From Trigonopsis variabilis (lineage: Eukaryota; Ascomycota; Trigonopsidomycetes; Trigonopsidales; Trigonopsidaceae), in the NCBI GenBank assembly GCA_003707065.3, contig PPXM03000001.1, forward strand, positions 930,001 to 994,000: a stretch of DNA of 64,000 bases, in the 5' to 3' direction. The notes below the pieces were generated by a model, which saw only the letters and a list, made by a program, of their open reading frames with translations, did no database searches and had not been told where the DNA came from. Of the stretch, positions 54,352 to 64,000 are shown piece after piece. A program made the translations under genes and the position numbers. Every line of letters begins with the position of its first letter. The first letter of the stretch is position 1.

Positions 54352-55664
54352 ATGGATCATGGATCCTTAACGACATCAAGTTGTCCTCCATGTGAAGGGC
54401 CTCGCTTGTAAGAGATAAAGCGAAAAAGCTCATTATATTAACTCATTCTAGATCTTTTCTTCATGGGTTCTTACTTGGGGAGTTCACAATCATTATTATA
54501 ATGATCCTAATGGTCCGCTTTTTTCTGTTTGCAGATCCATCTTCTGAGACTTCGCTAGGTACACAGGCGCAGCCGACTTTCTTATCGACCTCATTGTCTC
54601 AATTGAACCAGATTTTGAGGACATTTGGTGGATCGACAAATCCAGCCCAAGCTTTACAACCAAGCACAGAGTCTATACTAGAAAATGTCCACTATGATGT
54701 ATCAAGCCATCCAGAGGAATCGTTAGACTGGTTCAATGTGCTCTTTGCTCAGACGATTGCCCAGATACGAGAGGAAGCCTTGAGCAATGATAACATTATT
54801 AGAACATTAGACACCATTTTTAACGGTTCTAGTATTCCAGACTTCATTGATCGGGTCAATATCACTCGAATCAACGTTGGCAATGCGTATCCTCAGTTTC
54901 GAAATTGTAGGATACGAAGACCAGAGAACGGTCCATTGGAAGCAGAGATGGAGGTCATATTACAGGACTCTATCACTCTAGGCATTGAGACAAAGTTGTT
55001 GCTCAACTGGCCTTTGCCGATGATGGCGGTTTTGCCTGTATCTTTGGTGGTCTCCCTTGCTCGGTTTAGAGGCCGTCTCTCGATTTCATTTCGACCATCC
55101 ACTGATCCATCGTCTACTAATCCTGAATCTCACCACTCTCGAGAAACTGCATTCACCTTCTCATTTGCTCCAGACTACGATCTCGAGCTCTCCATCCAAT
55201 CGCTTCTCGGAGCTCGCTCTCGCTTACAAAACGTCCCCAAAATCGCTCAAGTCATCCAGACTCGGATCCGAAAATGGTTTAATGAACGCTGTGTCGCTCC
55301 AAGATTCCAACAAATCGCCATCCCTTCTGTCTGGCCGCGAAGCAAAAATACACGACAGTCAACTTATCCTCCTTCGAATCCCCCCAACTCTACCGAGGTC
55401 CCGCCATCGTCCACTTCGCCGCCGTCAACGTCCGCATCTACTCACGAAACCCCCAATTTCCGACCGCTAAGTGAGAACCTCGATGATCGCTCTGTCTCCC
55501 AGTCTGAATCCGACCTGCCTCCTCGTCATCCTGTAGGCTCCTTCTTTCTCGCTAATGATGTCCTCATGCCTGAACCATCTGATCAAAGAATGCATAGTGG
55601 TCATGCTACTACTGATTTTGATACCCATGAGCATGATGGTCTTCGTCGGAGACAAGTCCGATGA
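54352..55664 (+). CDS. MMM1: ERMES complex ER anchor Mmm1
   Basis: ER-membrane subunit of the ER-mitochondria encounter structure, which moves phospholipids between the two membranes. Exons 54352-54407 and 54452-55664, 422 residues. A short luminal N-terminus is followed by a membrane helix (about 25-45, LGEFTIIIIMILMVRFFLF) that is completed only when the 44-nt intron is removed. The SMP lipid-transfer domain (about 100-305) contains ESLDWFNVLFAQTIAQIRE, INVGNAYPQFRNCRI and FRGRLSISF. The C-terminal tail (about 120 residues) is Pro/Ser-rich. Very sure. Confidence 0.95.
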
Positions 55665-55818
55665 CCATTCTTCACCAGGTGTTACTTGGGTCCTTTTTTC
55701 CTTTTGTACATTCAATTAGACTATTAAAGGTGGGAATTTGTTCATCTCATACATCATGCGCCATCAGCAGCTCCATCTAAAAATCAAAGTCCACTAATAT
55801 ACTTTTTCTAGCTTCCAT

Positions 55819-58151
55819 CTACTTATAAGCTATCATTTCATCAATCAAATCTCGCGATGTCGCTGACAGGTCCAGAGCCCCAAGATCAGCCTCCATTAAC
55901 TTATACTCTTTACGGAAACGACGAAGGGTCATTCGAAGATAGCTCTTGCACCACCAAGACACCCATTCGTCTGATTCATCCTCGATTCCAGCATCAAACA
56001 GACTCACCAATCTCAAATTCACCGTTGTTTGCTCCTTGGACAACTTGTCTTTGTTCTCTCTGAGGACTGCCTGTTGCTCTGTCGTCATTCCTTGGTCAGA
56101 AACACTATTAAGTTGCTTCACCCGCGTATCAAGTTTACTCAGTAGCTGGATGAAAAGCTCATAAAAGGCCATGTCTGCCAAGCGAGATGCCTTTGGGGTT
56201 TGAATTTCCGATGAAAGATGATCATTGTCCAAAACGATGAAATCGATGATTGGAGAAGCGGATAAGACATTGTGGTTAAACATTTTGACAACAATCTGGG
56301 CACCGATGGCCAGTGAATCTTTCCAAAAGGTGAAAATACTCTTGACAGCATCATATTGAGTTTCGGCAGATTCACCAATATGCTCGCGAAGAGTCTCTCG
56401 AGTTCGTTCGAGCCAATTATCCGCATGTGAGAGAGATCGAGCGCCAAGAAAACAGACTAACTGCATCATCATGTCACGGATGTACCAGTCAACAGGCTGA
56501 TCAGCTAGAGCTCCATCAGCAATCAATGATCCTATCGTGCTTGATGCCTCATCAATTACCTTGCCAAAGTCTTCGGATGAATCTCCTCGACGATAAGCGG
56601 CAATTATTTCCGAGGCCGTGGTTGCTAAAGATCCTTCGTTGGAAGGGTCGTAAACACAAAAGGGAGTCTCAGGAGGTTCTTTCAGTAGGAGAGAAAAGTC
56701 GTCAGGGATGGTGTCTTCAATTCGTTGGAAGAAACTGAGGCGGAGTTCTTTTGCAATAACGTTACGTACAAAAGCGAGTCGAGGATGGAGTTCAGGTAAG
56801 GCGAGATCATCTGTCCAAGCATGCCATTTCCAAATATAGGCAAAGTTACTGAGATGTTGCGCGAACCAATCGACGAGCCGGAACAAAAGTTCAATATCAG
56901 CAGCTTCCAATAAGTCATGGATCCAAGTCATGAAGCGACCAAAGACAGGAGCAATAGCAGTAGGGGCCATATTACAGCATTCGATGAGGACTGAATGGTA
57001 ATAAACAGGCATCAAAATGGGATCAGGTAGACAAAAGAGTTGAGCAAACACAGCTTCGATGACAACATCTTCAATTTTCCAGGTTGGCTGACCGGCTTCA
57101 GCTTCCCGCTGAAGGGTCTCAATAGTGGAAGCAGGCGGGGCAAAGTAGCCAGGAGCAAGGAGGAGATCCAGTGAAGTTAATAGTCGAGCCACCTCTTGGC
57201 GATTAAAGTCGAGGTGGAAAAGTACATCATCTGCCAAGTCACGGATGATATGGGCTTCTAGTTTCTCAGGACCTGGTATACTTTCGACCGGGGTATTAGT
57301 CAAAGCTCTGAAATAAGTGTGACGCTCGCCACGGCAAAGTTTAGCATTAGAGAGATTTGCGAAAGAGACTTGGGGAAGAGGGAACTTGGCGATAGTTGAA
57401 TAATCAATCTCCCACTCTGTTCCCGGTCTTGGGATAATTTCGATGGCGGACCAATCCGACTCGGATGCAGTTTTGATGGCATTAGCCAATGCTTCTAGAA
57501 CGTCTAGTTGAGGATAGGCTGCCTCGCCGGCAAAGGCAGGGAAATGAGAAGCTAGTGATCCTGACGAAGAATCATCAGCAACCAAGTTTGTCGCTTGGTA
57601 TAACAAGGAAGCAGCTTCCTCTTTTGAGGTCGAGGATATATCTCCTATGATCAAATAAGGCAAAGAAATCAGCAAGATATAGAGCAGTTCTCGATTGACA
57701 GGAGTCAAGATGTTCTGTCCTCCCTGTGAGTCTAAGATTGTAGATAAAATAGTTTCCAACAGCGGTGAAGCGTCAGATTCAAAAAGAGGTTGAAGAAGTA
57801 AGACAAATCGGAGAGCCAACTTGAACTGGTTCAACCGTCCATCATCCAATAGTTGCTGAACTTTAGTTGTAGCAAAAGTAATAAATGATTCAGCGAGTTT
57901 AGGACTCAGTGAAGCTCCATAAAGAACCGCTGAAGCCACAAACGGCATTTTCAGGGGCTGCTCGATGATTATTCCCAGGGTCGTCGAGAAGATGGTATGA
58001 AGGGCCCGGTCATCATTAGCTTCATGCGCCAATTGAGACCCAACATGCTTAATTTCATCAGCATGGGTGCCTTGTGTCTATAATATTAGACAGAATTCCT
58101 TTCAAATCAGCTTACTCGTTCGCCCAGTGAAATTAGACTGCGTCGGATCAT
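55819..58151 (-). CDS. CBC1: Nuclear cap-binding complex large subunit (Cbp80/Sto1)
   Basis: Large subunit of the nuclear mRNA cap-binding complex, made of three MIF4G-like domains. Minus-strand exons 58116-58151 and 55819-58077, 764 residues from the first in-frame ATG. Support: LHTIFSTTLGIIIEQPLKMP in the first domain, FNRQEVARLLTSLDLL, CCNMAPTAIAPVFGRFM, WFAQHLSNFAYIWKWHAW and LGARSLSHADNWLERTRETL. The frame stays open upstream of 58151 for over 60 codons with conserved-looking Arg-rich residues (YGPRRNVRPDSRTM) but has no ATG, so a further 5' exon or a longer N-terminus is possible. Identity sure, start not. Confidence 0.9.
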
Positions 58152-58397
58152 AGTGCGACTATCAGGCCGCACGTTTCGTCTTGGACCATAATCATCGTCT
58201 ATTTTCTCGTCAGTCCAGAATTCAACTTCACCAACCTCTTCGACGTTTACGTCGGAATTCGTCGCTCATGATGTCCGTCGAAAATTCGTCTCGAGATGGG
58301 TCGAAAAGTGGTGATTGTAACGAGGGTGTAATGCGTGTTACCGAGTGAAGGCAACGGGGGCTGTCTACTCTCTCAATCACATCTTCAATAACTTAGT

Positions 58398-58862
58398 ATG
58401 GGAAAAGCCAAAGCGAAGAATGGCCAGGCAAGACTGACCGACAATTTCAAGGTTAGAAAGGGTCAGAATGCTTCTGCAGCTGCCAAAGCCAAGAAAGTGG
58501 TCGATGAACCAAAGAAGAGAGTCATCAAAAAACAGGTGCCTAAAGATGAGCCCGAGGACAGTTATCCGTCATTAGATCCCGAAGCCAAGATATTTAAAGA
58601 CACGTTTGCAAAAATCCTCCAGGAAAAGATGACCAGTCCTATACATCAAGAAAGCTACAATACTGCTGAAAAGGTGCTCCTGAATTTTGATCTCTCACCA
58701 GAGTATGGACCTGTTTCTGGGATGACCCGATTAGAACGGTGGAATAGAGCTAAAGTCATGGGATTGGATCCTCCACAGGTAGTGAAGCTTATTCTTGAAA
58801 GTAAGGAAGGACGGAGTGAACCGAAATACTCTGCAAACTGGCTAGAATGGGAGAATTGTTGA
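58398..58862 (+). CDS. CDM1: DNA polymerase delta small subunit (POLD4/Cdm1)
   Basis: Smallest subunit of polymerase delta, stabilising the complex at the fork. Single exon, 154 residues. The C-terminal domain (about 90-135) has the family signature LNFDLSPEYGPVSGMTRLERW then RAKVMGLDPP. The N-terminal QARLTDNFKV, followed by basic residues, resembles a PCNA-binding box. Budding yeast lacks this subunit, so its presence is a lineage clue. Symbol follows fission yeast. Confidence 0.93.
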   Translation: MGKAKAKNGQARLTDNFKVRKGQNASAAAKAKKVVDEPKKRVIKKQVPKDEPEDSYPSLDPEAKIFKDTFAKILQEKMTSPIHQESYNTAEKVLLNFDLSPEYGPVSGMTRLERWNRAKVMGLDPPQVVKLILESKEGRSEPKYSANWLEWENC

Positions 58863-59140
58863 CATCCATGTCACCATTATTCATATATTGAAAATTATAT
58901 AACAAGTCATGGGTACTGGGAATTGGATTTGGGGAGGCTATGATTGTGGGTGTTTTTGTAAAGTTTTGTGTAAATTCAAGTATCGAGGTGTTCTACCTCC
59001 TCTGGATAAATCAATGAAGAGATGTAGTATACAGTATTTAAAGCAATCTAACTTTTGTGTATCATTATATTCTATCCGCATAGCTCTTCCTTGACTTTAT
59101 AAAGAATAGTGCTGCAGCACCGTTTCCTAATGGGTGTAAT

Positions 59141-60382
59141 CTAGTAAAAGATGCTTCTAGTGCGGTGACAAGCAATCTTCAGAGTTTCTCCCTTGAGTGC
59201 TCGACGGGCTTGGATTTCTTTGGCTGTATCCCAAAGGTAGAAGTCAATTAAGACGGAGTTAATATGGGACTGGGGGTCGGACTTGAGGATTTGGGTCCGA
59301 ATCTCCTCCACACACCATATACTGCATCCTCGGAGTTCAATTTCTTCCCTCGAGCCGTGAGGGAAGAGCTGATGAGCACGTAGCTTCTCAGACAGAGACG
59401 GAGAGTATTTGAGACATCCCAACTCATATAGCATTTGTGGAACACGATAGTCTGCAAACATTGTTAATTGATCAATGTCAACAAATCGACCATATCCTTG
59501 CCCTTGAAAAGCAGCCCATATTTCTGTCATTAGAACAATAGCGGCACAGACAAACATACCTGAAACAAGAATCTGAGCTCTCTTATAGAATTTCACTACT
59601 GTTAATACGGGAAGGCTCCCAAATATGTTACCTTTTCTTCCCAGGAATTCAGACTCGTCCCTGAATGACGGAATTTCCCGGACGACCGTGTCCACAAGAG
59701 CCACAGCCGAATGATCAGCCTGTTGGAGAAGACTCAGAAAAGTCCCGTTATATTTCTTTTATTAGCAGTACGCAAGATCTTAATATACCTGGCAGAGAAT
59801 TTGACCTGCTTCCCTCAAGCATGCACACCGTTCTTCCAGTAAAGGTATCTGTTCTCGCGTACAGCTTCGAAATATGTGAGACATCAAATTATCCGTAAAG
59901 TTCTCGCTTATCCAGAATCTCGGGCTGGTTATGGGAATACCAAGATGATTAGACTAGAGGGAAAAATCACATACCTTCTTCAAGAGCCCTGTTTATGGCA
60001 GCAAGGAGACTCCTGTACCCAGTCCACTTTTCCTTCTTCCATTCGACTGCATACCGCTGAGTGTTGCTCTGCCCCGTGTCTAAGAGGTCTGCCTCGGACC
60101 AGAAGCTAAAATTCAAAAGATCCACAGCAAAAATCCAGTCCAGTGTCTGTACGTTTTGATCCTTGGGATGTAAGGGCTGAGTTATCCAAGAACTCGTATC
60201 ATAACCTTTAGCCCTCATGGCCTCGTCGATCTGCCCCTCAGCTCCGCCTTCTCTTGAACACTCACGGTCAAAGCAGCAATTTCACACTCTGGTAACGAAA
60301 TAGCGACATCCTGAGAATTGTCAGCAATAAATTTGGCCGAGGACCGGACTCCTAATAAGTCCCAGTCAGTCCTCGTGGGCAT
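59141..60382 (-). CDS. QNG1: Queuosine 5'-phosphate N-glycosylase/hydrolase (Q salvage, QNG1)
   Basis: Releases queuine from queuosine 5'-phosphate so that it can be put into tRNA; DUF2419 family. Minus-strand exons 60266-60382, 59975-60230, 59789-59940, 59632-59719, 59560-59598 and 59141-59523, 344 residues. Matches include LNFSFWSE, LLAAINRALEEGIPITSP, FYKRAQILV, DIDQLTMFADYRVPQMLYELG and ELRGCSIWCVEEI. All introns are GT-AG except the one at 59941-59974, which must end in TG to keep GIPITSP in frame. The first intron has two possible acceptors (before or after GGGCAG). This enzyme is absent from budding yeast. Confidence 0.9.
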
Positions 60383-60573
60383 CCTCTGAATTCGGTAAAA
60401 TCGGGATCAGTTATCACGGAATATGCCAGGGTATATAATACACCTCGTCCTCTCCTTTTGAAAAACTAATAACAGACGCCAACGACTTGTTTTCTTGAAA
60501 GTGTCTTTTTTTTTTGCCGGGAAAACTCCCAGCTCGAGGTGAACCGGGTAATCCCTTTGGGAGTTGGCTATTG

Positions 60574-60786
60574 TTACATTGAAGGTCCTTCTTGACATGT
60601 CTCTCTCTGACCGCGTTTGGCTCTTATAGCTTTATTAGAGATGTTATCAGCTCTATATCGGGCTCGTCTGGCTACAAATTGGGAGAGGGCCCAAGAGAGA
60701 TCTTGTTCTAGTTGTTCTCGATTCACTTGTCCTTCGCAAACCTCAAAAAGTGCTTGAGAGAAACGCTTTGAGCGGAATCGAGTCAT
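60574..60786 (-). CDS. Small hypothetical ORF
   Basis: Seventy codons from an ATG, in the 690-base divergent space between QNG1 and UBA2. The product is basic and helical in look (FSQALFEVCEGQVNREQLEQ, then several Arg). I do not recognise a family. It could be a small gene, a 5' exon of something longer or chance. Confidence 0.3.
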   Translation of the reverse strand: MTRFRSKRFSQALFEVCEGQVNREQLEQDLSWALSQFVARRARYRADNISNKAIRAKRGQRETCQEGPSM

Positions 60787-61071
60787 GTTTTCTTCTTAGT
60801 CGCCTTCCTAATCCCTGGATCAAGGCTTTTGCGCATCAGAGTGGTCATTCACTCATGTCCGCACTGACACTTGGACTCGTAGCCATACAAAATGAGGTTT
60901 AAGTCAGGCTCCTCCTTTATGTAATACGTAGAAGGTGTTCCAAAGGTGTAATATTTCTGAATTTACTAGACTGGCAATCTACTAAGGAAGCGTGAGTGAA
61001 AAATGAGAACTGCCCAGAGCGAGGGTCAGCGTTACAGTAACTCATCATTTCATCAACATATACATTAGGGC

Positions 61072-62921
61072 ATGAGTCGGTATGATTATGCGAAAAGAGC
61101 TCTAGGAGCTGATTATAATCATGTTAAAGAGGTATGTGGGCTTCGGGAATGATACTTATTGGAGGCGACGGTTCTAATGGTTGGAGCAGGCGGCATTGGA
61201 TGCGAGTTGCTGAAAGACTTGGTGATGATGGGGTTCAAACAAGTTCAAATTGTAAGGCAGTGTTTGATATATGTCAATCTGACTGAAGGTGGATCTGGAC
61301 ACGATTGATTTAAGCAATCTCAATCGACAGTTTCTATTTGGGCAAGAACATATCAAACAGCCTAAAGCTCTGGTAAGGAAGGCGAGTAAGCTAGACTAAC
61401 GAACAGGTCGCAAAAAAAGTTGCTCATAATTTTAACCCAGACGTGGAACTTCATGCCTATCACAGTGATATAAAAGACTCAAAGTTCGATGTTCACTGGT
61501 TCAAACAGTTTGATCTCGTCTTCAACGGTCTGGACAACCTTGATGCACGGAGATACGTCAATCGCATGTGTATAACTGCCAATGTTCCTTTAATTGAGAG
61601 TGGAACAACCGGATTCAATGGTCAAGTTCAAGTCATTGTGGCCGGCTTGACTGAGTGTTATGATTGCAACCCGAAAGCGGTACCCAAAAGTTTTCCCGTT
61701 TGCACCATACGGAGCACGCCTAGTCAGTTGATCCATTGTATTGTATGGGCCAAGAATTATTTGTTCTCGCAAGTGTTTGGAATCGAGGAGGAAGAGGTCC
61801 CACTGGATGGAGAAAACAAAGAGGAGCTGAGCAAACTGAAAACAGAAAGGGTCGAGTTGAACCATATTCGGGAGAATATGGCCTTGGATGACTTCACTAG
61901 GCTCGTTTTTCAGAAAGTCTTTAATGTTGATATCCAGAGACTCTTGTCGATGGAGACAATGTGGAAAACTCGCCCAAAGCCAGTGACTCTTGATTATGAT
62001 ACCCTTTTGAACCAATCTGGTGAAGTCAGCACTGATATTTCTACTCAAAGCATGAAGAAATGGTCCTTAGAGGAATGCTTTGTGGTGTTTGTCGATAGTG
62101 CCAACCGCTTAAAGGAACGGTTGATCGAGTTACAAAAGGCAGATCCTACTGCAGTACTCGACTTTGATAAAGACGATGAAGATACTCTTGACTTTGTGGT
62201 TGCAGCTGCTTGTCTGCGTGCGTACGAGTTTCATATCGACTGGCAATCCAAGTTTGAAATTAAGCGAATGGCTGGAAACATCATTCCGGCTATAGCGACG
62301 ACTAATGCCATTATTGCCGGTGTTTGCGTCCTCCAGGCCATCAAAGTCCTGTCTGGAAAGCTCGACCAGGCACGGAATGTTTTCATATCGAGCACCACTG
62401 ACCGTGTTTTCAGTATCGAGAAGCTCCATCCTCCAAATCCAGCCTGTGCAATTTCTGGGGTAGCCCGAACTGTGGTGGAAATGGACGTTGCTTCCACTAC
62501 CCTCCGGGACCTAGTTGACCAAGTCCGGAACGATTTTGGCTACGAGGAAGACCTGAGCGTTCTGACCGATAAGCTTCTGTATGACCTAGACTTTGAAGAT
62601 AAACTTGATTCGACCTTGCAGTCGCTTGGAGTCCAACCAGGGACATTCATCACCATTGTTGACGAGAATGACGAAGAGCCACGGGTCAATTTGGAGCTTT
62701 TGGTATCTCCTAATCAAACCGAGGAAAAAATTAAGGTGGCCTCTGTCGACATTCCACGTCGACCTGAGACTCTGCCTCCGAGAGAATGGCAGGACGACGA
62801 TGTCAAGCTCGGCAAACGCAAGGCATCATCGGAAAATGATGGGCCTCCACCAAAAAGAGTCGAGTCTGAAAAGGATGTCATTGCCATTGAGGATGACGAT
62901 GCCCCCATTACAATTGATTAG
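61072..62921 (+). CDS. UBA2: SUMO-activating enzyme catalytic subunit Uba2
   Basis: Catalytic half of the SUMO E1 (with Aos1); adenylates SUMO and carries it as a thioester. Exons 61072-61131, 61165-61251, 61289-61372 and 61407-62921, 581 residues. The ATP site is [29 protein letters not shown] and the catalytic Cys in [10 protein letters not shown] (about residue 176) are complete. The ubiquitin-fold domain follows at about 440-520. A C-terminal [14 protein letters not shown] looks like a SUMO-interacting motif. One zinc pair is CYDC, but the second CxxC reads CAIS, so one usual ligand is missing. Very sure of identity. Confidence 0.96.
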
Positions 62922-62983
62922 AGACAGTAGATGCCTGACTTGTATTCGTGTCTTGCCAATGCCAATGGTGTCGTCGCGTGGAC

Positions 62984-63809
62984 TTAATTTGCGCTCAGTC
63001 CACCGTCTAGAATCAAACTGGTACCGTTGCAATAAGTATTGGTGGCCAAGAAAAGCGCTGCATTGGCGACTTCTTCTGGAGTTCCAAAGCGACGCAAGGG
63101 GATCCTAGACACGAGCGCTTCTTTCACCTGAGGAGATATGACTAGACTTTAGAACACCAAAAAACGAATTCTTACCTTTGGACATTTTAGTTTCTATTAG
63201 TCCTGGGCACAAGGCGTTGACTCTGACTCCATAGGCTTGATACTCTACCGCCAGTGATTTGGAAAGCCCAATCAACCCTGCTTTTGCTGCAGAGTATATT
63301 GCCGATCCTGGAAGACCTACAAAAGCCAAAATAGATGAAACATTGATGATGTTACCTTCGTTTCTCATCAGCTGCCGCGCAAAAGTCTGGCACATGTAGA
63401 CAGCGCCTTCGAGATTCACTTGTAGGAGTTGGCGGACCTCTTCTGGTTTGGTCTTAATAAACAAGCTTTGTTGAGAGAGGCCTAAGTTAAGCACATGAAC
63501 ACTCTTCTTACTCACCCGCACAGTTGACCAACGTATGAAGCGGAGCCAATTTCTCACATTAGCACGTTCGTCTCTCTAACCTACCGCCAATCCGGAGTAT
63601 GGGCCATTCAGCTTTGAGATATCAACGCTATGAAAGGAATGGGACTGACCACCCTGCCGGTCTAGAGACTGGACGGCAGCTTCTAGTCTGCCCTTGTCTC
63701 GGGCGACAAGAACGCACGAGGCGCCTTGCCGAGCAAATTCCCTAGCAATTGCTAGTCCAATTCCTGAGGATGCTCCTGTTATTAAACAAGTCTTACCAAC
63801 TAAGGACAT
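62984..63809 (-). CDS. SDR, 3-oxoacyl-[ACP] reductase (FabG/CBR4-like)
   Basis: NAD(P)H-dependent reductase closest to FabG-type 3-oxoacyl reductases. Minus-strand exons 63585-63809, 63516-63552, 63176-63481 and 62984-63120, 234 residues. Motifs: TGASSGIGLA, LVNCAG, NVSSI, YSAAKAGLIGLSKSLAVEY, and the typical end IPLRRFGTPEEVANAALFLA, GTSLILDGG. For the last intron the CAG acceptor would give an early stop; an AAAG seven bases further keeps the conserved frame. No PTS1 or clear presequence, so location (mitochondrial fatty-acid synthesis or cytosol) is open. Convergent with UBA2, 62 nt between stops. Confidence 0.88.
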
Positions 63810-64000
63810 GATCACTTGGACAATGACCAAGGCCGTCACATGATGTAGCGCCTCTGACAGAACAAAGCTACAGCAGTAACGGTCTGCGCCGAAAGAACCG
63901 TATCCCTACTAAGTCGAATCCATTTTGTAATCACTGAAGAATCCATTTCTTACTAACTTTTGAGCACTTGTATTCTGGTGCCTTTACCGGCAATTTCTCC
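63810..64000. other. Upstream region of FabG-like gene, window edge
   Basis: The last 190 bases contain the promoter of the FabG-like gene. No further gene can be recognised before the window ends. Confidence 0.35.

Noticed and set aside
58236-58270. ATG at 58270 as start of CBC1
   Set aside because: Its frame meets TAA after seven codons, and no GT-AG pair that avoids skipping a nearer AG restores the CBC1 frame.
1-64000. A dedicated biosynthetic or defence gene cluster
   Set aside because: The genes belong to unrelated housekeeping pathways, with no tailoring enzymes, backbone synthases or incompatibility-type genes side by side.

Overview
The window is nuclear DNA of an ascomycete fungus. 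The genes are fungal orthologues: a Wsc cell-wall sensor, a Pho81/nuc-2 phosphate regulator, Slm1, Tup1, an Hcm1-type forkhead factor, Mmm1, Flx1, Cho1, Vac14, Tpa1/Ofd1 and an Flc/Pkd2-type TRP-like protein. Genes are closely packed on both strands. Most introns are very short (about 30 to 45 nt), with GTRNGT-like donors and CTAAY or CTGAC branch motifs close to the acceptor. Retained POLD4, QNG1 and many introns argue against Saccharomycetaceae. An intron-rich early-branching lineage (Taphrinomycotina or a Lipomyces-like yeast) is my guess and is not proven.

Layout. 0-9 kb: BET2 (Rab prenylation), a TPP1-like DNA 3'-phosphatase, LSM2 (five exons, one of 12 nt), a hotdog thioesterase ending in AKL, DDI1 and TPA1/OFD1. 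8-19 kb: SLM1, cytosolic threonyl-tRNA synthetase, CHO1, a WSC1-type sensor and a WHI5/NRM1-type G1/S repressor. 20-31.5 kb: VAC14, a small hypothetical gene, an IKS1-type kinase (nine coding exons), a Rab5/VPS21 GTPase (eight coding exons, convergent with IKS1, 19 nt between stops) and an FLC-type membrane protein. 31.5-33.8 kb: decayed, rearranged MULE DNA transposon pieces, the only clear mobile DNA. 33.8-41.5 kb: PHO81, TLG1, BUD31 and the forkhead gene. 43.4-48.6 kb: an ECI1/DCI1-type isomerase, FMP32/MCUR1-like, 2-hydroxyacyl-CoA lyase and acireductone dioxygenase. 48.9-64 kb: a fused-looking SDR, TUP1, FLX1, MMM1, CBC1, POLD4, QNG1, UBA2 and a FabG-like SDR.

Themes. Three peroxisomal lipid enzymes lie here. 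In two of them, only 3.7 kb apart, the PTS1 tripeptide (HKL and SKL) is encoded by a tiny last exon behind a short intron that carries an in-frame stop, so retaining that intron would give a form without PTS1. Membrane and phosphoinositide genes (SLM1, VAC14, VPS21, TLG1, BET2, MMM1, CHO1) are frequent, as expected by chance in a housekeeping region; I see no gene cluster. CACGTG boxes recur in intergenic regions, often in pairs, including a Pho4-type site before PHO81 and a Cbf1-type site before the methionine-salvage gene ADI1. Many start or end exons are minute: the PHO81 start codon appears split by an intron, VAC14 has a 4-nt first coding exon and ECI1 an 8-nt one. One QNG1 intron seems to end in TG instead of AG. 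I found no rRNA, tRNA, CRISPR array or virus-like element.
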